This document shows, one piece after another, positions 27,047-35,531 of a stretch of DNA of 55,570 nt. Numbering within the stretch: position 1 is the stretch's first letter; every line of letters starts with the position of its first letter. The position numbers were made by a program, and so were the translations under genes. The notes under the pieces were generated by a model. It ran no database searches. It saw nothing but the letters and a program-made list of their open reading frames with translations, and was not told where the DNA came from. The stretch spans positions 1 to 55,570 of the forward strand of contig CAJYXO010000172.1 of assembly GCA_913778765.1 (NCBI GenBank), written 5' to 3'. Origin of the DNA: an uncultured Massilia sp. Its GTDB lineage: Bacteria > Pseudomonadota > Gammaproteobacteria > Burkholderiales > Burkholderiaceae_D.

Positions 27047-27088
27047 AGCATGCGCGCCTGCCGACAAGTTCTCTGTTCGCAAACGCAC
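27047..27088 (-). promoter_or_regulatory. Dyad box GTNCG-N4-CGNAC and -10 for the glycine-zipper gene
   Basis: Dyad 27075-27088 (plus strand GTTCG CAAA CGCAC). On the minus strand a CATGCT hexamer starts 36 bases after the dyad start, at 27052 down to 27047. Predicted start near 27040; dyad centre -41.5. Confidence 0.7.
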
Positions 27089-27104
27089 GCTGATTATTCT
27101 GTCA

Positions 27105-27980
27105 CTACTGCCATTGTCCATAGACCAGCCCATGCCGCTCCGGTTCCTGCCACAGCGGCTGCGGGAACCAGTCGCGCGGGTCGGTGCGGAAATAGCGCTG
27201 GAACTCGGCATACAGTTCAGGATGGCGCGCCGCCAGCGCATGCGGCTGCTCGAAGAAGCTTTCGGTGGCGACCGCGAAGAATTCGGCCGGGCTGCTGGCG
27301 CCGTAGGGGTCGAGCACGTCGCGCTGGCCCCACCAGGTGTCGCGCTGCAGCAGCGCGAAGTCGCGCGCCAGCACGCTCGACCAGCGCCGGTAGCTTTCCG
27401 TGCTGCCGAGGATGGGCGCACCGTTGGTGCTGCCCGACTCGCTGTCGAGCTGGTGGGCGAATTCGTGCAGCACGACGTTCTGCGCGCCCTCCGGCTCGTG
27501 GCCGGCGCGCCGCACGTGGTCCCAGGACAGGATCACGCGGCCGTCGCCCCAGGATTCGCCCAGCAGGTCCTGGCGCGTCTCGGTGACGACGCCGCCGGCA
27601 TCGACCTGCTTGCGCGGCACCAGGAAGGCGCCCGGATACACCAGCACCGCGTGCAGGCCGGGATAGACTTCGGTGTTGCGGTTGAGCAGCAGCAGGCAGG
27701 CCTGGGCCGCGATCGTCACCCGCATCTCTTCCGTCACCTCGAGACCGGCGCAGCCGACGAAGGCCTTCTCGTGCAGGAAGCGCTTGACCAGCACCTGCAA
27801 CTCTTCCCGCAGCGGCGCCGGCATGCCGCGGTATTGCACGACGTTGCGTTCGATGATGGCCAGCTGCCGCGGCCCCAGGGGACGGGCCAGCGCGCGCCGC
27901 AGGCGCCAGCGCGGCAGGCCCCAGGCCAGCAGCAGCCCGCCCGCGATGGCGGCGCAGACGATGGCGGCGCCGGTTTCCAT
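27105..27980 (-). CDS. mtfA: M90 zinc peptidase MtfA
   Basis: 291 residues. N-terminal hydrophobic helix (about 5-22), then the peptidase domain with zinc motif HEFAH at 172-176 and a downstream Glu in AEFFAVATESFFE, as in MtfA (Mlc titration factor) / anthrax lethal factor-like M90 enzymes. Known MtfA inactivates the repressor Mlc and shows aminopeptidase activity. The start overlaps the upstream stop by one base (TGATG), so it is coupled to the peroxiredoxin gene. Confidence 0.88.
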   Translation of the reverse strand: METGAAIVCAAIAGGLLLAWGLPRWRLRRALARPLGPRQLAIIERNVVQYRGMPAPLREELQVLVKRFLHEKAFVGCAGLEVTEEMRVTIAAQACLLLLNRNTEVYPGLHAVLVYPGAFLVPRKQVDAGGVVTETRQDLLGESWGDGRVILSWDHVRRAGHEPEGAQNVVLHEFAHQLDSESGSTNGAPILGSTESYRRWSSVLARDFALLQRDTWWGQRDVLDPYGASSPAEFFAVATESFFEQPHALAARHPELYAEFQRYFRTDPRDWFPQPLWQEPERHGLVYGQWQ

Positions 27981-28756
27981 CAGGCGGCCGCCTGCGAGTC
28001 GGCCGGGCGCTGGCCTGGCGCGCCGAAATGCGCCTCGACGGCATCGGCGCCGCCGATCCGCCGCCCGCCCACGAACACCTGGGGCCAGGTCATCTCGCCC
28101 GACACCGCGCGCAGCACGCTGGTGGTGATCTTCTGGTCCTGCGGGATGTCGGTGAAGGCGATGCCGCGCGCCTTCAGCACGTCCTTGGCGCGGGCGCAGA
28201 ACGGGCAGCCGGGTTTCGAGAACATCACCACCGGCTCGCGCGGCTTCGCTTCCGGATTGATATGGCGCAGCATGGTGTCGGCGTCCGATACCTCGAACGG
28301 ATCGCCTTCCTTGTCCGGCTCGATGAAGACCTTGTCGATGATGCCGTCCTTCACCAGCATCGAATAGCGCCAGGAACGCTGGCCGAAGCCGAGTTCGCGC
28401 TTGTCCACCAGCAGGCCCATGCCTGCGCTGAAGTCGCCGTTGCCGTCGGGGATCATGGTGATGTTGTCCGCTTCCTGGCTGCGCTGCCACTCGTTGACGA
28501 CGAAGGGGTCGTTGACGGTCATGCACACGATATCGTCGACGCCATTTTCGCGCAAGACCGGCGCCAGTTCGTTATAACGCGGCAGGTGGGCGGAGGAACA
28601 GGTGGGGGTGTAGGCGCCCGGCAGGGCGAACACGACCACGGTCTTGCCCTTGAACAGCTCGTCGGTCGTGATGTCGCGCCATTGGTCGTTCGGGCGCGCC
28701 TTGAACGTCACCTGGGGGACGGGTTTTCCTTCCAGCGATTCGGCAGTCGGCAGCAT
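27980..28756 (-). CDS. Peroxiredoxin-glutaredoxin fusion protein
   Basis: 258 residues. N-terminal Prx5-type domain (about 1-165) with peroxidatic C53 in PGAYTPTCS, fused to a glutaredoxin domain (about 172-245) with CPFC at 184-187 and TWPQVFVGG (cis-Pro). The fusion reduces peroxides with glutathione, the Grx part regenerating the Prx part. AGGAG lies six bases before ATG 28756. Located in the cytoplasm; co-transcribed with mtfA. Confidence 0.92.
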   Translation of the reverse strand: MLPTAESLEGKPVPQVTFKARPNDQWRDITTDELFKGKTVVVFALPGAYTPTCSSAHLPRYNELAPVLRENGVDDIVCMTVNDPFVVNEWQRSQEADNITMIPDGNGDFSAGMGLLVDKRELGFGQRSWRYSMLVKDGIIDKVFIEPDKEGDPFEVSDADTMLRHINPEAKPREPVVMFSKPGCPFCARAKDVLKARGIAFTDIPQDQKITTSVLRAVSGEMTWPQVFVGGRRIGGADAVEAHFGAPGQRPADSQAAA

Positions 28757-28832
28757 GGGATCTCCTATGGTTGGGAGCGGCATCGTGCCGCTTCCGCCGC
28801 ATATGGGCGCCCTTGTCTGCTTTTCAATTGGT

Positions 28833-28864
28833 AAAAAAAAAGCCACCGCCCGGGAGGCGGTGGC
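28833..28864 (-). terminator. Terminator of the winged-helix gene
   Basis: Read on the minus strand: GCCACCGCC / GGCGGTGGC stem (28842-28850 with 28856-28864), 5-base loop, then a run of T (A tract 28833-28841). Confidence 0.9.
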
Positions 28865-28938
28865 GTGCATCGTGCCGTTTCCCCGCTCTTCATCCGCGAT
28901 GTGCGGATGCGCTGGGTTTCAGGGCAGATTCGGCGGTG

Positions 28939-29544
28939 TTATTTGGCGACCTGGCTCGGGGCCGGGCCAAACAGGGCGGCGACCAGCGGATCGCGGGTGA
29001 CCGGGCTGCGGTTCACGCGGATCGCGTAGTGGGTGTCGTCGGCCAGGATGTGGAAGTGGCGGCCGGTGCCTGCCATGCTCTGCTCGCGCAGGCCCGGACG
29101 CTCCTTGCGCGGGGCGGCGCCTTCGCGCTTCGGCTGGCAGATCGCGGCCAGGAAGGCCTTGACGCGTTCCGGATCCGGCGAGATGCGGTACACGGCCTTG
29201 CCCAGATAGGTGGCGGTGCCTTCGATATAGCGGGCCAGCTCGATCACGCCGGCTTCGCGCAGGTCGCGGATGTATTTGCGGGCGCCCGACGGCGAGAATT
29301 TCAGGAACCAGGCGATTTCGTCGGCCAGCATCTCATGCGTTTGCAGTTCGCCAATCAGCTTTTGCATGTTCTCGATGCGGCGCTGGGTCGCCGAGGTCGA
29401 ACGCACGCGCTCGATCGGTGCCAGGGAGATGGGGGCGCGCTCGGTCGGCTGCGGCGGGACACGTTCGATCAGCGCGGAATTGCTGGAAGTGTGCACTGCG
29501 CCGGTGTCGCCCTGTACCGCATTGTAGAGAGTCGCTGCATGCAT
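28939..29544 (-). CDS. Winged-helix DNA-binding protein, uncharacterised
   Basis: 201 residues. The N-terminal about 50 residues look disordered. Residues about 55-130 fit a winged helix: helices around IENMQKLIGELQTHEMLADEI and FSPSGARKYIRDLREAGVIEL (recognition helix and following strand). A C-terminal basic, disordered part follows. Function unknown. The gene has its own terminator and a long AT-rich upstream region. Confidence 0.72.
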   Translation of the reverse strand: MHAATLYNAVQGDTGAVHTSSNSALIERVPPQPTERAPISLAPIERVRSTSATQRRIENMQKLIGELQTHEMLADEIAWFLKFSPSGARKYIRDLREAGVIELARYIEGTATYLGKAVYRISPDPERVKAFLAAICQPKREGAAPRKERPGLREQSMAGTGRHFHILADDTHYAIRVNRSPVTRDPLVAALFGPAPSQVAK

Positions 29545-30146
29545 GTTGGTTTACTCCGTGTAATGAGACTGTGTTCTGTATGGCCCGGACCCGGTGTCGT
29601 TCTCTATGACCTTCGGTCAACTCGCCGGTTCCGCTTAACTGAATACAAGATTGCCTGCGTCAGCCCCGAAGTTCTGTGCGCCAGCCAACATTGCGAAAAA
29701 TTTCTGAAAGTTATTACGCTGACCACTGTATTGACGCGGCACAGGCGTTCGGTTGCGAGAAACCGATAAATCCAATGAATTTTGTGGCAAACGCGACAAC
29801 GAATTGTCTGCCGGCTTGACGAATTTCCCGCTGGAAAAATGCGACAGAGGCATTCCCGAATCGCAATAATTACAAATAGAAACAATTTCCCTTTGCCGCC
29901 GGCTCTCGCTTAAATTCTTTTCAAAAAGAAATAGATCGACGACATAGCGCGACGTTAGGCATATTAACCCGTCATTTATTGCTGAGCAGGTAAAACAGGG
30001 AACTGTCGCGTTGCGTAATTGTCACAAACACAGCCGCCTAGGTGCGGTAGCGCACGGACCGTGTAAAACTCGGGCTTGTATTCTTGTCTACAACATCACG
30101 ACCCCGGTACGCGATGTCAGCAAATTTCAACCAATAGGAGTTACCT
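29545..30146. other. Long AT-rich intergenic region
   Basis: About 600 bp between the winged-helix gene and the OmpA-like gene, clearly more AT-rich than the rest of the window. It contains the dyad box at 30042-30055. Small open frames (for example 29604-29885) show no ribosome site or coding signal that I trust. A small RNA cannot be excluded. Confidence 0.6.
30042..30084 (+). promoter_or_regulatory. Dyad box GTNCG-N4-CGNAC and -10 for the OmpA-like gene
   Basis: GTGCG GTAG CGCAC at 30042-30055; TATTCT at 30079-30084, 37 bases after the dyad start, giving a centre near -42.5. Confidence 0.7.
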
Positions 30147-31184
30147 GTGAATAATATGAAGAAAATCGCTCTTGCTGCCGCCCTGCTCTGCTCGGCCGGT
30201 TCGACGCTGGCTCAAGAAGTCATCAATCCGTCGTGGTACATCGCGCCGACCGTCGTCGGCATCAAGACCGACCACGACTTCGGCGTCGGCGAGAAGGACT
30301 GGGGCGGCGGGTTGAAGTTCGGTAAGCCGGTGCACCCGATGTGGGACATCCAGATCGGCGCTACCGAAGCGCGTACCGAGAACAGCCTGACCGATTACCG
30401 TCAGACCGTGGTCGGCGCGGACGCCCTGCTGATGCTGTCGCGCAAGCAGATTCGTCCGTTCCTGCTGGTCGGCGTGGGCGCAGAGCGCGATCGCGCCTCC
30501 CGTCCCGGCTACAAGGCCTCGGGCTGGTCGCCTTACTACAGTGGCGGCGTCGGCGTCCAGGCCAGCCTGAACGACCGCTGGTCGCTGCAGGTCGATGCGC
30601 GCGCCAACAAGGCCCACCTGCGCAACGACGACGAGTTCGGCTTCAGCAAGGCCCTGACCAAGTATGTCGGCGTCAGCCTGATCTACGCATTCAACCCGCC
30701 GCCGGCGCCGCCGGCACCGCCGGTGGTCCAGCCGGAACCGGTCGCGGAAGCCGCTCCGGCACCGGTCGCACCGCCGCCGCCGCCGCCGCCGCCGGCCCGC
30801 TTCGAGAAGGTGACCCTGTCGGCGACCGAACTGTTCGCCTTCGACAGCGCCACCCTGTCGATGCCGCAGCCTAAGCTGGACGACATCGCCAGCGCCCTGC
30901 AGGCCGATCCGTCGATCACCGACGTCGACATCGTCGGCTACACCGACCGCCTGGGCTCGACCAAGTACAACCAGAAGCTGTCGCAGCGCCGCGCCGACGC
31001 GGTGCGCGAGTACCTGGTCAGCAAGGGCATCGACGGCGGCCGCCTGCAGGCACACGGCAAGGGCGAGTCGAACCCGGTCGTCACCGACTGCAAGCAGAAG
31101 AAGCGCTCGGAGCTGATCGAGTGCCTGGCGCCGAACCGCCGCGTCGAGGTGGAGCAGATCACCGTCGAACGCCGCGTGCAGTAA
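30147..31184 (+). CDS. OmpA family outer-membrane protein
   Basis: 345 residues. GTG start chosen because AGGAG ends six bases before it; an in-frame ATG nine bases later is too far. Signal peptide to about residue 23 (STLAQE). N-terminal region about 25-180 fits a small OmpA-type beta-barrel, then a Pro/Ala linker (about 185-220), then a peptidoglycan-binding OmpA domain with DSATLSMPQPKLDDIA, GYTDRLGSTKYNQKLSQRRADAVREYL and NRRVEVE. It joins outer membrane to peptidoglycan. First gene of the proposed dyad regulon in this block. Confidence 0.92.
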   Translation: MNNMKKIALAAALLCSAGSTLAQEVINPSWYIAPTVVGIKTDHDFGVGEKDWGGGLKFGKPVHPMWDIQIGATEARTENSLTDYRQTVVGADALLMLSRKQIRPFLLVGVGAERDRASRPGYKASGWSPYYSGGVGVQASLNDRWSLQVDARANKAHLRNDDEFGFSKALTKYVGVSLIYAFNPPPAPPAPPVVQPEPVAEAAPAPVAPPPPPPPPARFEKVTLSATELFAFDSATLSMPQPKLDDIASALQADPSITDVDIVGYTDRLGSTKYNQKLSQRRADAVREYLVSKGIDGGRLQAHGKGESNPVVTDCKQKKRSELIECLAPNRRVEVEQITVERRVQ

Positions 31185-31194
31185 GTCATTGACT

Positions 31195-31228
31195 GGAGCG
31201 CCCGATCGAGGAATTCATCGGGCGCTCC
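31195..31228. terminator. Hairpin after the OmpA-like gene
   Basis: Perfect 12-base stem GGAGCGCCCGAT / ATCGGGCGCTCC with a 10-base loop, without a clear T tract; a second true terminator follows. Confidence 0.7.
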
Positions 31229-31263
31229 AAGCCACTCAGGGCGTAGGCCCTTGATGGCCATCG

Positions 31264-31286
31264 ACGCGCCTTCGGGCGCGTTTTTC
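31264..31286 (+). terminator. Rho-independent terminator before the YihY gene
   Basis: CGCGCC TTCG GGCGCG stem-loop (31265-31280) then TTTTT. It ends only 17 bases before the next start codon. Confidence 0.85.
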
Positions 31287-31302
31287 ATTTGGAGGAAGCG
31301 AT

Positions 31303-32325
31303 ATGGATTTGAAAAAACATCTGCCCGAGCCCCGCAAGCTCATCCACGTGCTGCGCTGCTCGGTGACGGAATGGATGGCGCACCGCGCCGCCAGCAAGGG
31401 TGCGGCGCTGGCCTACTATTCCCTGTTCTCGCTCGCCCCCATCCTCGTGCTGGTGATCGCGGTCGCCGGCTTTTTCTACGGCACCGAAGCGGCCCAGGGC
31501 CAGTTGATGGGCCAGCTGCGGCACCTGCTCGGCCCGCAGGGCGCGGAAACGATCCAGTCGATCGTGGCCGGCGCCCGCAACAAGGACAGCGGCCTGTGGG
31601 CCACCATCGTCGCCTCGGTGCTGCTGGTGGTCGGCGCCACCTCGGCGTTCTCCGAACTGAAGGACAGCCTGGACGAGATCTGGGACGTGCCGCCGCCCAA
31701 GAATGCCGGCATCTGGGACACGATCCGCACGCGCCTGCTGTCCTTCGGCGTGATCCTGACCCTGGCCCTGCTGCTGATGACCTCGCTCGTGATCTCGGCG
31801 GCGCTGAACGTGGTCGAGAATTTCATCGGCGGCATGTGGCATGACGCCACCGTCATCCTGGGATGGGTCGCGTCGCTGTTCAGCTTCCTGGTCATCGCCA
31901 CCATGTTCGGCGCCATCTACAAGCTGCTGCCGCGTATCAAACTGTCCTGGCACGACGTCACCATCGGCGCGCTCGGCACGGCGCTGCTGTGGACGCTGGG
32001 CAAGTTCGCGATCGGCCTCTACATCGGCAACAGCGGCACCACCGACAGCTTCGGCGCGGCCGGCTCCCTGATCGCACTGCTGTTGTGGGTGTATTACTCG
32101 GCGCAGATCTTTTTCCTCGGCGCCGAATTCGCGCGCCAGTACGCGATCCAGCTGGGCAGCCTGCGCCCGGAAGCCAGGAAGAAGGAAGTGTCGCCGCTGG
32201 GCGACCTGCCGGACGGCCGCCCGGAACGCCGCATCCGCGACCGCCGCGCATCGGGCCGGCGCGACCGGCGCACGGCGGGGTCGAACGACCGTCGCCTGGG
32301 CGTGGCCGTGAGCCAGAACGCCTGA
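31303..32325 (+). CDS. YihY/BrkB family inner-membrane protein
   Basis: 340 residues with about six TM segments (first about 35-60: AALAYYSLFSLAPILVLVIAVAGFFYG) and conserved AYY and FLGAEFARQYA segments. The family was once misnamed RNase BN; its role is uncertain, with links to envelope integrity. C-terminal about 50 residues are Arg-rich (RRIRDRRASGRRDRR) and cytoplasmic. GGAGGA precedes ATG 31303. A terminator separates it from the OmpA-like gene. Confidence 0.9.
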   Translation: MDLKKHLPEPRKLIHVLRCSVTEWMAHRAASKGAALAYYSLFSLAPILVLVIAVAGFFYGTEAAQGQLMGQLRHLLGPQGAETIQSIVAGARNKDSGLWATIVASVLLVVGATSAFSELKDSLDEIWDVPPPKNAGIWDTIRTRLLSFGVILTLALLLMTSLVISAALNVVENFIGGMWHDATVILGWVASLFSFLVIATMFGAIYKLLPRIKLSWHDVTIGALGTALLWTLGKFAIGLYIGNSGTTDSFGAAGSLIALLLWVYYSAQIFFLGAEFARQYAIQLGSLRPEARKKEVSPLGDLPDGRPERRIRDRRASGRRDRRTAGSNDRRLGVAVSQNA

Positions 32326-32339
32326 GTTCCAACCATCAT

Positions 32340-32355
32340 CCCCGCGCAGGCGGGG
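32340..32355. repeat. Short GC hairpin at convergent gene ends (CCCCGC/GCGGGG)
   Basis: CCCCGC GCAG GCGGGG lies between convergent YihY and AI-2E genes. It resembles the widespread 'ATCCCCGC..GCGGGGA' REP-type hairpins. Confidence 0.6.
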
Positions 32356-32385
32356 AGTCAGGTCGGACAATGCCCGGCCTGACGG

Positions 32386-33654
32386 CTACTCCCCCAGCAG
32401 CTCCGCCACCACTTCCATCCCCTCCACCCGCTCGGCCACCACCTTCACCACCACGACGATCGGCACACCGAGCAGCAGGCCCCACATCCCCCACAGCCAG
32501 CCCCAGAACAGCAGGCTGACGAACACGGCCGCCGGGTTCATCTTGGCGATCTTGCCGGTCATCCAGGTGGTGACGACCATGCCGACCAGGGTCGCGATGG
32601 CCAGCGAGGTGCCGGCCACCAGGATCACCATGCGCAGCGACTCGAACTGCAGGAAGGCGACCAGGCCGGTGGCCGAGGTGATCAGGAGCGGCCCGAAGTA
32701 AGGCATGACGTGCGCGACGCCGGCGAAGATGGCCCAGGCGCCGGCGTTCTCCAGGCCGATCATGCGCAGCGCGCCCCACATCAGCAGCGCCAGCAGACCG
32801 TTGGTGACCAGCAGCATGAACATGTAGTTCTGGATCGAGGTATTGATATCCTCGAGGATGTGGACGGTGACCTTCTTGCGCGTCAGCGAAGGTCCGGTGA
32901 GCTTGACCAGCTTGCGCTTGAAGGTGTCGCCGGCCAGCAGCAGGAAAAACACCAGGAAGATCACCATCGTGGCCTGGGAAATGAAGCTGGCCAGGCCCAC
33001 GGAACCGGCCAGCAGCCAGTCCATGATGCGGAAATTGCTGGCGCCGGGCGCGCTGCCCGCCGGCGCCGGACGGTGCTGCTGCGCGGCGCGCCGCGCATCC
33101 GAGCCGGCATTCGCGGCGGCCTGCTCGATCTCGGCGGCGGCGGCCTGCACCTGCTGGATGGTCGAGGGCTGGCCGTCGGAGGCCTGCATGATCAGTTTCG
33201 TGACCTTGTGGGTGAGCGAGGGCAGCTCGTCGACGATGTTGAAGAATTCGCCCTGCACGCGCTGGATGGTGAGCGCCATGCCGGCCAGGATCGCGGCGGT
33301 GACCAGGGTGGCGCCGATCGCACGCTTGACGTGCCAGCGCTCCAGCCAGCGCACCACGGGACTGAGGGTATAGGCGATGAAAATGCCGAGCAGGAGCGGC
33401 ACGAAGAAATTCTTGGCCCACTGCAGGGCGAAGATGAAGGCGATGGTGGCCAGCACGCCGAGCGACAGCCCGCGTGCGTTGACGTGCACCGGCAGGCGCA
33501 GGCCGCCGTGCATGGCGCCCAGCTCTTCGCCGGTGGGCGCGCCCTCTTCGCTCAGCAGGCCGGCCTCGTGCGCCGCCTCCTCGGGCGAGCGCAGGGTTGC
33601 GGCGGGAGCATCGGCGTGCTCTGCAGTGGTGTTGCCGGATGGTGCAAGCTGCAT
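32386..33654 (-). CDS. AI-2E family transporter
   Basis: 422 residues with about eight TM segments in the PerM/TqsA (AI-2E transporter) pattern: a first hydrophobic pair around residues 50-95, a soluble loop about 110-220, then several helices; GMVVTTWMTGKIAKMNPAAVFVSLLFWGWLWGMWGLLLGVP near the C-terminus is the family hallmark. A Gln/Ala-rich insert sits near residue 180. Start ATG 33654 has AGGA seven bases upstream. Substrate is unknown; the name reflects one characterised member. Confidence 0.9.
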   Translation of the reverse strand: MQLAPSGNTTAEHADAPAATLRSPEEAAHEAGLLSEEGAPTGEELGAMHGGLRLPVHVNARGLSLGVLATIAFIFALQWAKNFFVPLLLGIFIAYTLSPVVRWLERWHVKRAIGATLVTAAILAGMALTIQRVQGEFFNIVDELPSLTHKVTKLIMQASDGQPSTIQQVQAAAAEIEQAAANAGSDARRAAQQHRPAPAGSAPGASNFRIMDWLLAGSVGLASFISQATMVIFLVFFLLLAGDTFKRKLVKLTGPSLTRKKVTVHILEDINTSIQNYMFMLLVTNGLLALLMWGALRMIGLENAGAWAIFAGVAHVMPYFGPLLITSATGLVAFLQFESLRMVILVAGTSLAIATLVGMVVTTWMTGKIAKMNPAAVFVSLLFWGWLWGMWGLLLGVPIVVVVKVVAERVEGMEVVAELLGE

Positions 33655-33666
33655 AGATGGTCCTGC

Positions 33667-33696
33667 AAAAGAAAAAGGCCAACCCAGGGGCTGGCC
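33667..33696 (-). terminator. Terminator-like hairpin just upstream of the AI-2E gene
   Basis: On the minus strand GGCCAGCC..GGTTGGCC stem (33677-33696) followed by TTTTTCTTTT (33667-33676). It ends about 12 bases before the AI-2E start codon, so it may stop read-through from the BON gene or act as an attenuator. Confidence 0.65.
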
Positions 33697-33723
33697 GTCG
33701 AATCCATTCCAGCCGACGCGCCT

Positions 33724-33746
33724 GGACGGTTCGTCAGGAACCGTCC
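33724..33746. other. Nine-base stem-loop in the AI-2E upstream region
   Basis: GGACGGTTC GTCAG GAACCGTCC perfect hairpin, part of the structured leader between the BON and AI-2E genes. No T tract. Confidence 0.6.
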
Positions 33747-33785
33747 GCGCGGCCGGAACGTCATCCGGCGTCAGCCAGAGCGCCT

Positions 33786-33866
33786 AAAAAACCTCCATGG
33801 CGGCGTTGCATCGCCTCGCCGTACTGACGTACTGCCTTCGGCGATGCGCCTTGCCCTGAAGGTTTT
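33786..33866. repeat. Large structured element (nested inverted repeats)
   Basis: Nested dyads: AAAAACCT near 33786 with AAGGTTTT near 33859, GCATCGCC (33808-33815) with GGCGATGC (33840-33847), and GTAC TGAC GTAC (33821-33832) at the core. The whole folds as one long hairpin at the 3' end of the BON gene. From memory similar blocks recur in Massilia genomes. Confidence 0.6.
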
Positions 33867-33905
33867 GTTAGTCGCTCTCATTGTAGCCGCGTTGATGCGC
33901 GCGGA

Positions 33906-34220
33906 TTACTTGACGCGAATATCGTTCTTGACGGCGGTGACACCTTTCACGCCACGTGCGATGTCGGCGGCGCGCTGGGCGTCGCCCGGCTGTGCGACGA
34001 AGCCCGACAGCTGGACGGTGCCCTTGAAGGTTTCGACGTTGATTTCGGTGGCCTTGACGTTCGGGTCGGCGGCGAAGGCGGCTTTCACCTTGGTGGTGAT
34101 GCCGGCGTCGTCGATGTATTCGCCGGTGCTTTCGCGGCTGCCGGTCGATGCGCAGCCGACGATGGTGAAGGCGACGGTAGCGGTGAAGATAGCGGTGGCG
34201 ATACGTTTGGTCATGTTCAT
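33906..34220 (-). CDS. BON domain lipoprotein
   Basis: 104 residues. Signal with lipobox IVGC at C23. One BON domain (about 35-103): DDAGITTKVKAAFAADPNVKATEINVETFKGTVQLSGFV ... VKGVTAVKNDIRV. BON domains bind phospholipid or membranes and are found in OsmY-like periplasmic stress proteins. AAGGAGAG upstream fixes ATG 34220. It follows the Cys-repeat gene by 71 bp and probably shares its promoter. A paralogue is at 41644. Confidence 0.88.
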   Translation of the reverse strand: MNMTKRIATAIFTATVAFTIVGCASTGSRESTGEYIDDAGITTKVKAAFAADPNVKATEINVETFKGTVQLSGFVAQPGDAQRAADIARGVKGVTAVKNDIRVK

Positions 34221-34291
34221 AATGCTCTCCTTGTTGTCAGTGATGTGCTGCTGATGGACTACTGGGTTGATACGGGTTTTGCCGGTTCGGC

Positions 34292-34840
34292 TCATTTGCC
34301 GAACTGGACTTTTGCGTTGGACACGCACTGGTCGCGTGCAGCGCCTGCGAAGGCATCGCAGCGCTCCATCGCCACTTTCCAGGCGGCGTCCAATTTATCG
34401 TCGCGCGCTTCGTTGCGTGCTTCGATGGTCTTCTGGTCTGCCTTGGCGTCGGCGCGCGCCGCGACCAGCGTGGCCTTGGCCTGGGCCGTGCAGACATCCT
34501 TTTCGTTGCCGGCCAGGCCGGCGCAGCGCGCCTTGTCGCGGTCGTAGTTCGCATCCGCGATCCGCAGGCGCGCCTTGGTATACGCCTTGAGCGTGTCCTC
34601 GTACTGGGCGCGAGCTTCTTCCTCGCTGCGCACCCGCGCCGCCTTGGCTTCGGCCACGCACACATCCTTCGGGTTGCCGGTCACGGCGTCGCACTGGGCG
34701 CGCGCATTCTTGTACGTAGCGGCAGCCATGTCGCGCGCCTGCTGGTAGGCCAGTTTGCTGGCGGGTGTCGCGGCGCGGGCATGGCCGGCGCCCCACAGCA
34801 TGGCGGCGCCCAGCAACAGAATCACATGTGGTGTTCGCAT
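34292..34840 (-). CDS. Secreted protein with three C-x10-C repeats
   Basis: 182 residues; signal peptide to about residue 24 (HARAATP). The mature protein is helical and charged and holds three similar units, each with two Cys separated by exactly ten residues: C50/C61, C106/C117, C161/C172, with consensus like C-(D/A)-G-...-K-D-V-C-x-x-(A)-A-K. The Cys pairs probably form disulfides in the periplasm, each tying a helical hairpin. I do not recognise a named family. GGAGAA is six bases before ATG 34840. The neighbour at 35583 has one such unit. Confidence 0.8.
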   Translation of the reverse strand: MRTPHVILLLGAAMLWGAGHARAATPASKLAYQQARDMAAATYKNARAQCDAVTGNPKDVCVAEAKAARVRSEEEARAQYEDTLKAYTKARLRIADANYDRDKARCAGLAGNEKDVCTAQAKATLVAARADAKADQKTIEARNEARDDKLDAAWKVAMERCDAFAGAARDQCVSNAKVQFGK

Positions 34841-34872
34841 TCTTGTTCTCCATTTTTCAACACACAGGTGAT

Positions 34873-34914
34873 GTTTTACCCTGCCGAAATGAAGAGTTCT
34901 GTTCGCTACCGAAC
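34873..34914 (-). promoter_or_regulatory. Dyad box and -10 for the Cys-repeat / BON genes
   Basis: Dyad 34901-34914, GTTCG CTAC CGAAC, with perfectly palindromic half-sites. On the minus strand TAAAAC begins 36 bases after the dyad start (34878 down to 34873). Predicted RNA start near 34866, 26 bases before the start codon. Confidence 0.78.
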
Positions 34915-34963
34915 ACTGTAAAGATGTTGTGCAAAAGGCATGGGAAAAGATCGAAAAATCAGG

Positions 34964-35005
34964 GTGCGTCATCGCACAGACCCCGACCGTGGCACTGCTT
35001 AATCT
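34964..35005 (+). promoter_or_regulatory. Dyad box and -10 for the glycine-zipper lipoprotein
   Basis: GTGCG TCAT CGCAC at 34964-34977; TAATCT at 35000-35005, 36 bases from the dyad start. Confidence 0.8.
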
Positions 35006-35036
35006 GTACCTACATCATTTGCCAGGAGAATAGGTT

Positions 35037-35513
35037 ATGAAAGCTACCCGTACCATTGCCGCCCTGGTGGCGGCCAGCGCAATCCTCGGCGGCTGCGCCA
35101 GCAACTCGTCCCAGCCCTACTACGGCAACGACGGCTACCGCGACGGCTACAACACCAGCTACCGCGACAGCGCCTCGGCCGGCTACGGCACCATCGAGTC
35201 GATCCAGGTGACCAACGAGCAAGCCCGCACCAGCGGCGCCGGCGCCATCGTCGGCGGCCTGGTCGGCGCGCTGGCAGGCAACCAGGTCGGCAGCGGCGGC
35301 GGCCGTACCGCGGCCACCGTGGCCGGCGGCGTGGCCGGCGCGGCGATCGGCAACAACGTCGAGCGCAACCGCAACCAGAATGGCCAGCAGATGTACGCGG
35401 TGAATATCCGCCTCGACAACGGCGAATACCGCACCGTCGTGCAGGACAGCGTCTACGACCTGCGCGTGGGCAATCGCGTGCGCATCGTCGACGGCCGCGT
35501 CTACCGTTACTGA
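35037..35513 (+). CDS. Glycine-zipper 2TM lipoprotein (SlyB/17-kDa antigen-like)
   Basis: 158 residues. Lipobox LGGC with C20. A Tyr/Asp-rich stretch (about 24-50) precedes the glycine zipper (about 62-115: GAGAIVGGLVGALAGNQVGSGGGRTAATVAGGVAGAAIGN), then a small beta domain NIRLDNGEYRTVVQDSVYDLRVGNRVRIVDGRVYRY. This is the Rick_17kDa_Anti/SlyB outer-membrane lipoprotein layout. The C-terminal module is shared with the protein at 43234. Confidence 0.9.
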   Translation: MKATRTIAALVAASAILGGCASNSSQPYYGNDGYRDGYNTSYRDSASAGYGTIESIQVTNEQARTSGAGAIVGGLVGALAGNQVGSGGGRTAATVAGGVAGAAIGNNVERNRNQNGQQMYAVNIRLDNGEYRTVVQDSVYDLRVGNRVRIVDGRVYRY

Positions 35514-35531
35514 TCGGTGTAAACGAGATGT

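Noticed and set aside
29604..29885. 93-codon minus-strand frame in the AT-rich intergenic region
   Set aside because: No ribosome site, no recognisable protein features; likely chance in AT-rich DNA.
33729..33742. GTTCGTCAGGAACC as a further regulon box
   Set aside because: The right half reads GAACC rather than CGNAC; the symmetry is that of a 9-bp stem with a 5-base loop.
33821..33832. GTAC TGAC GTAC as a further regulon box
   Set aside because: It lacks the central CG of each half-site and the 5-4-5 spacing, and it is the loop end of a larger hairpin.
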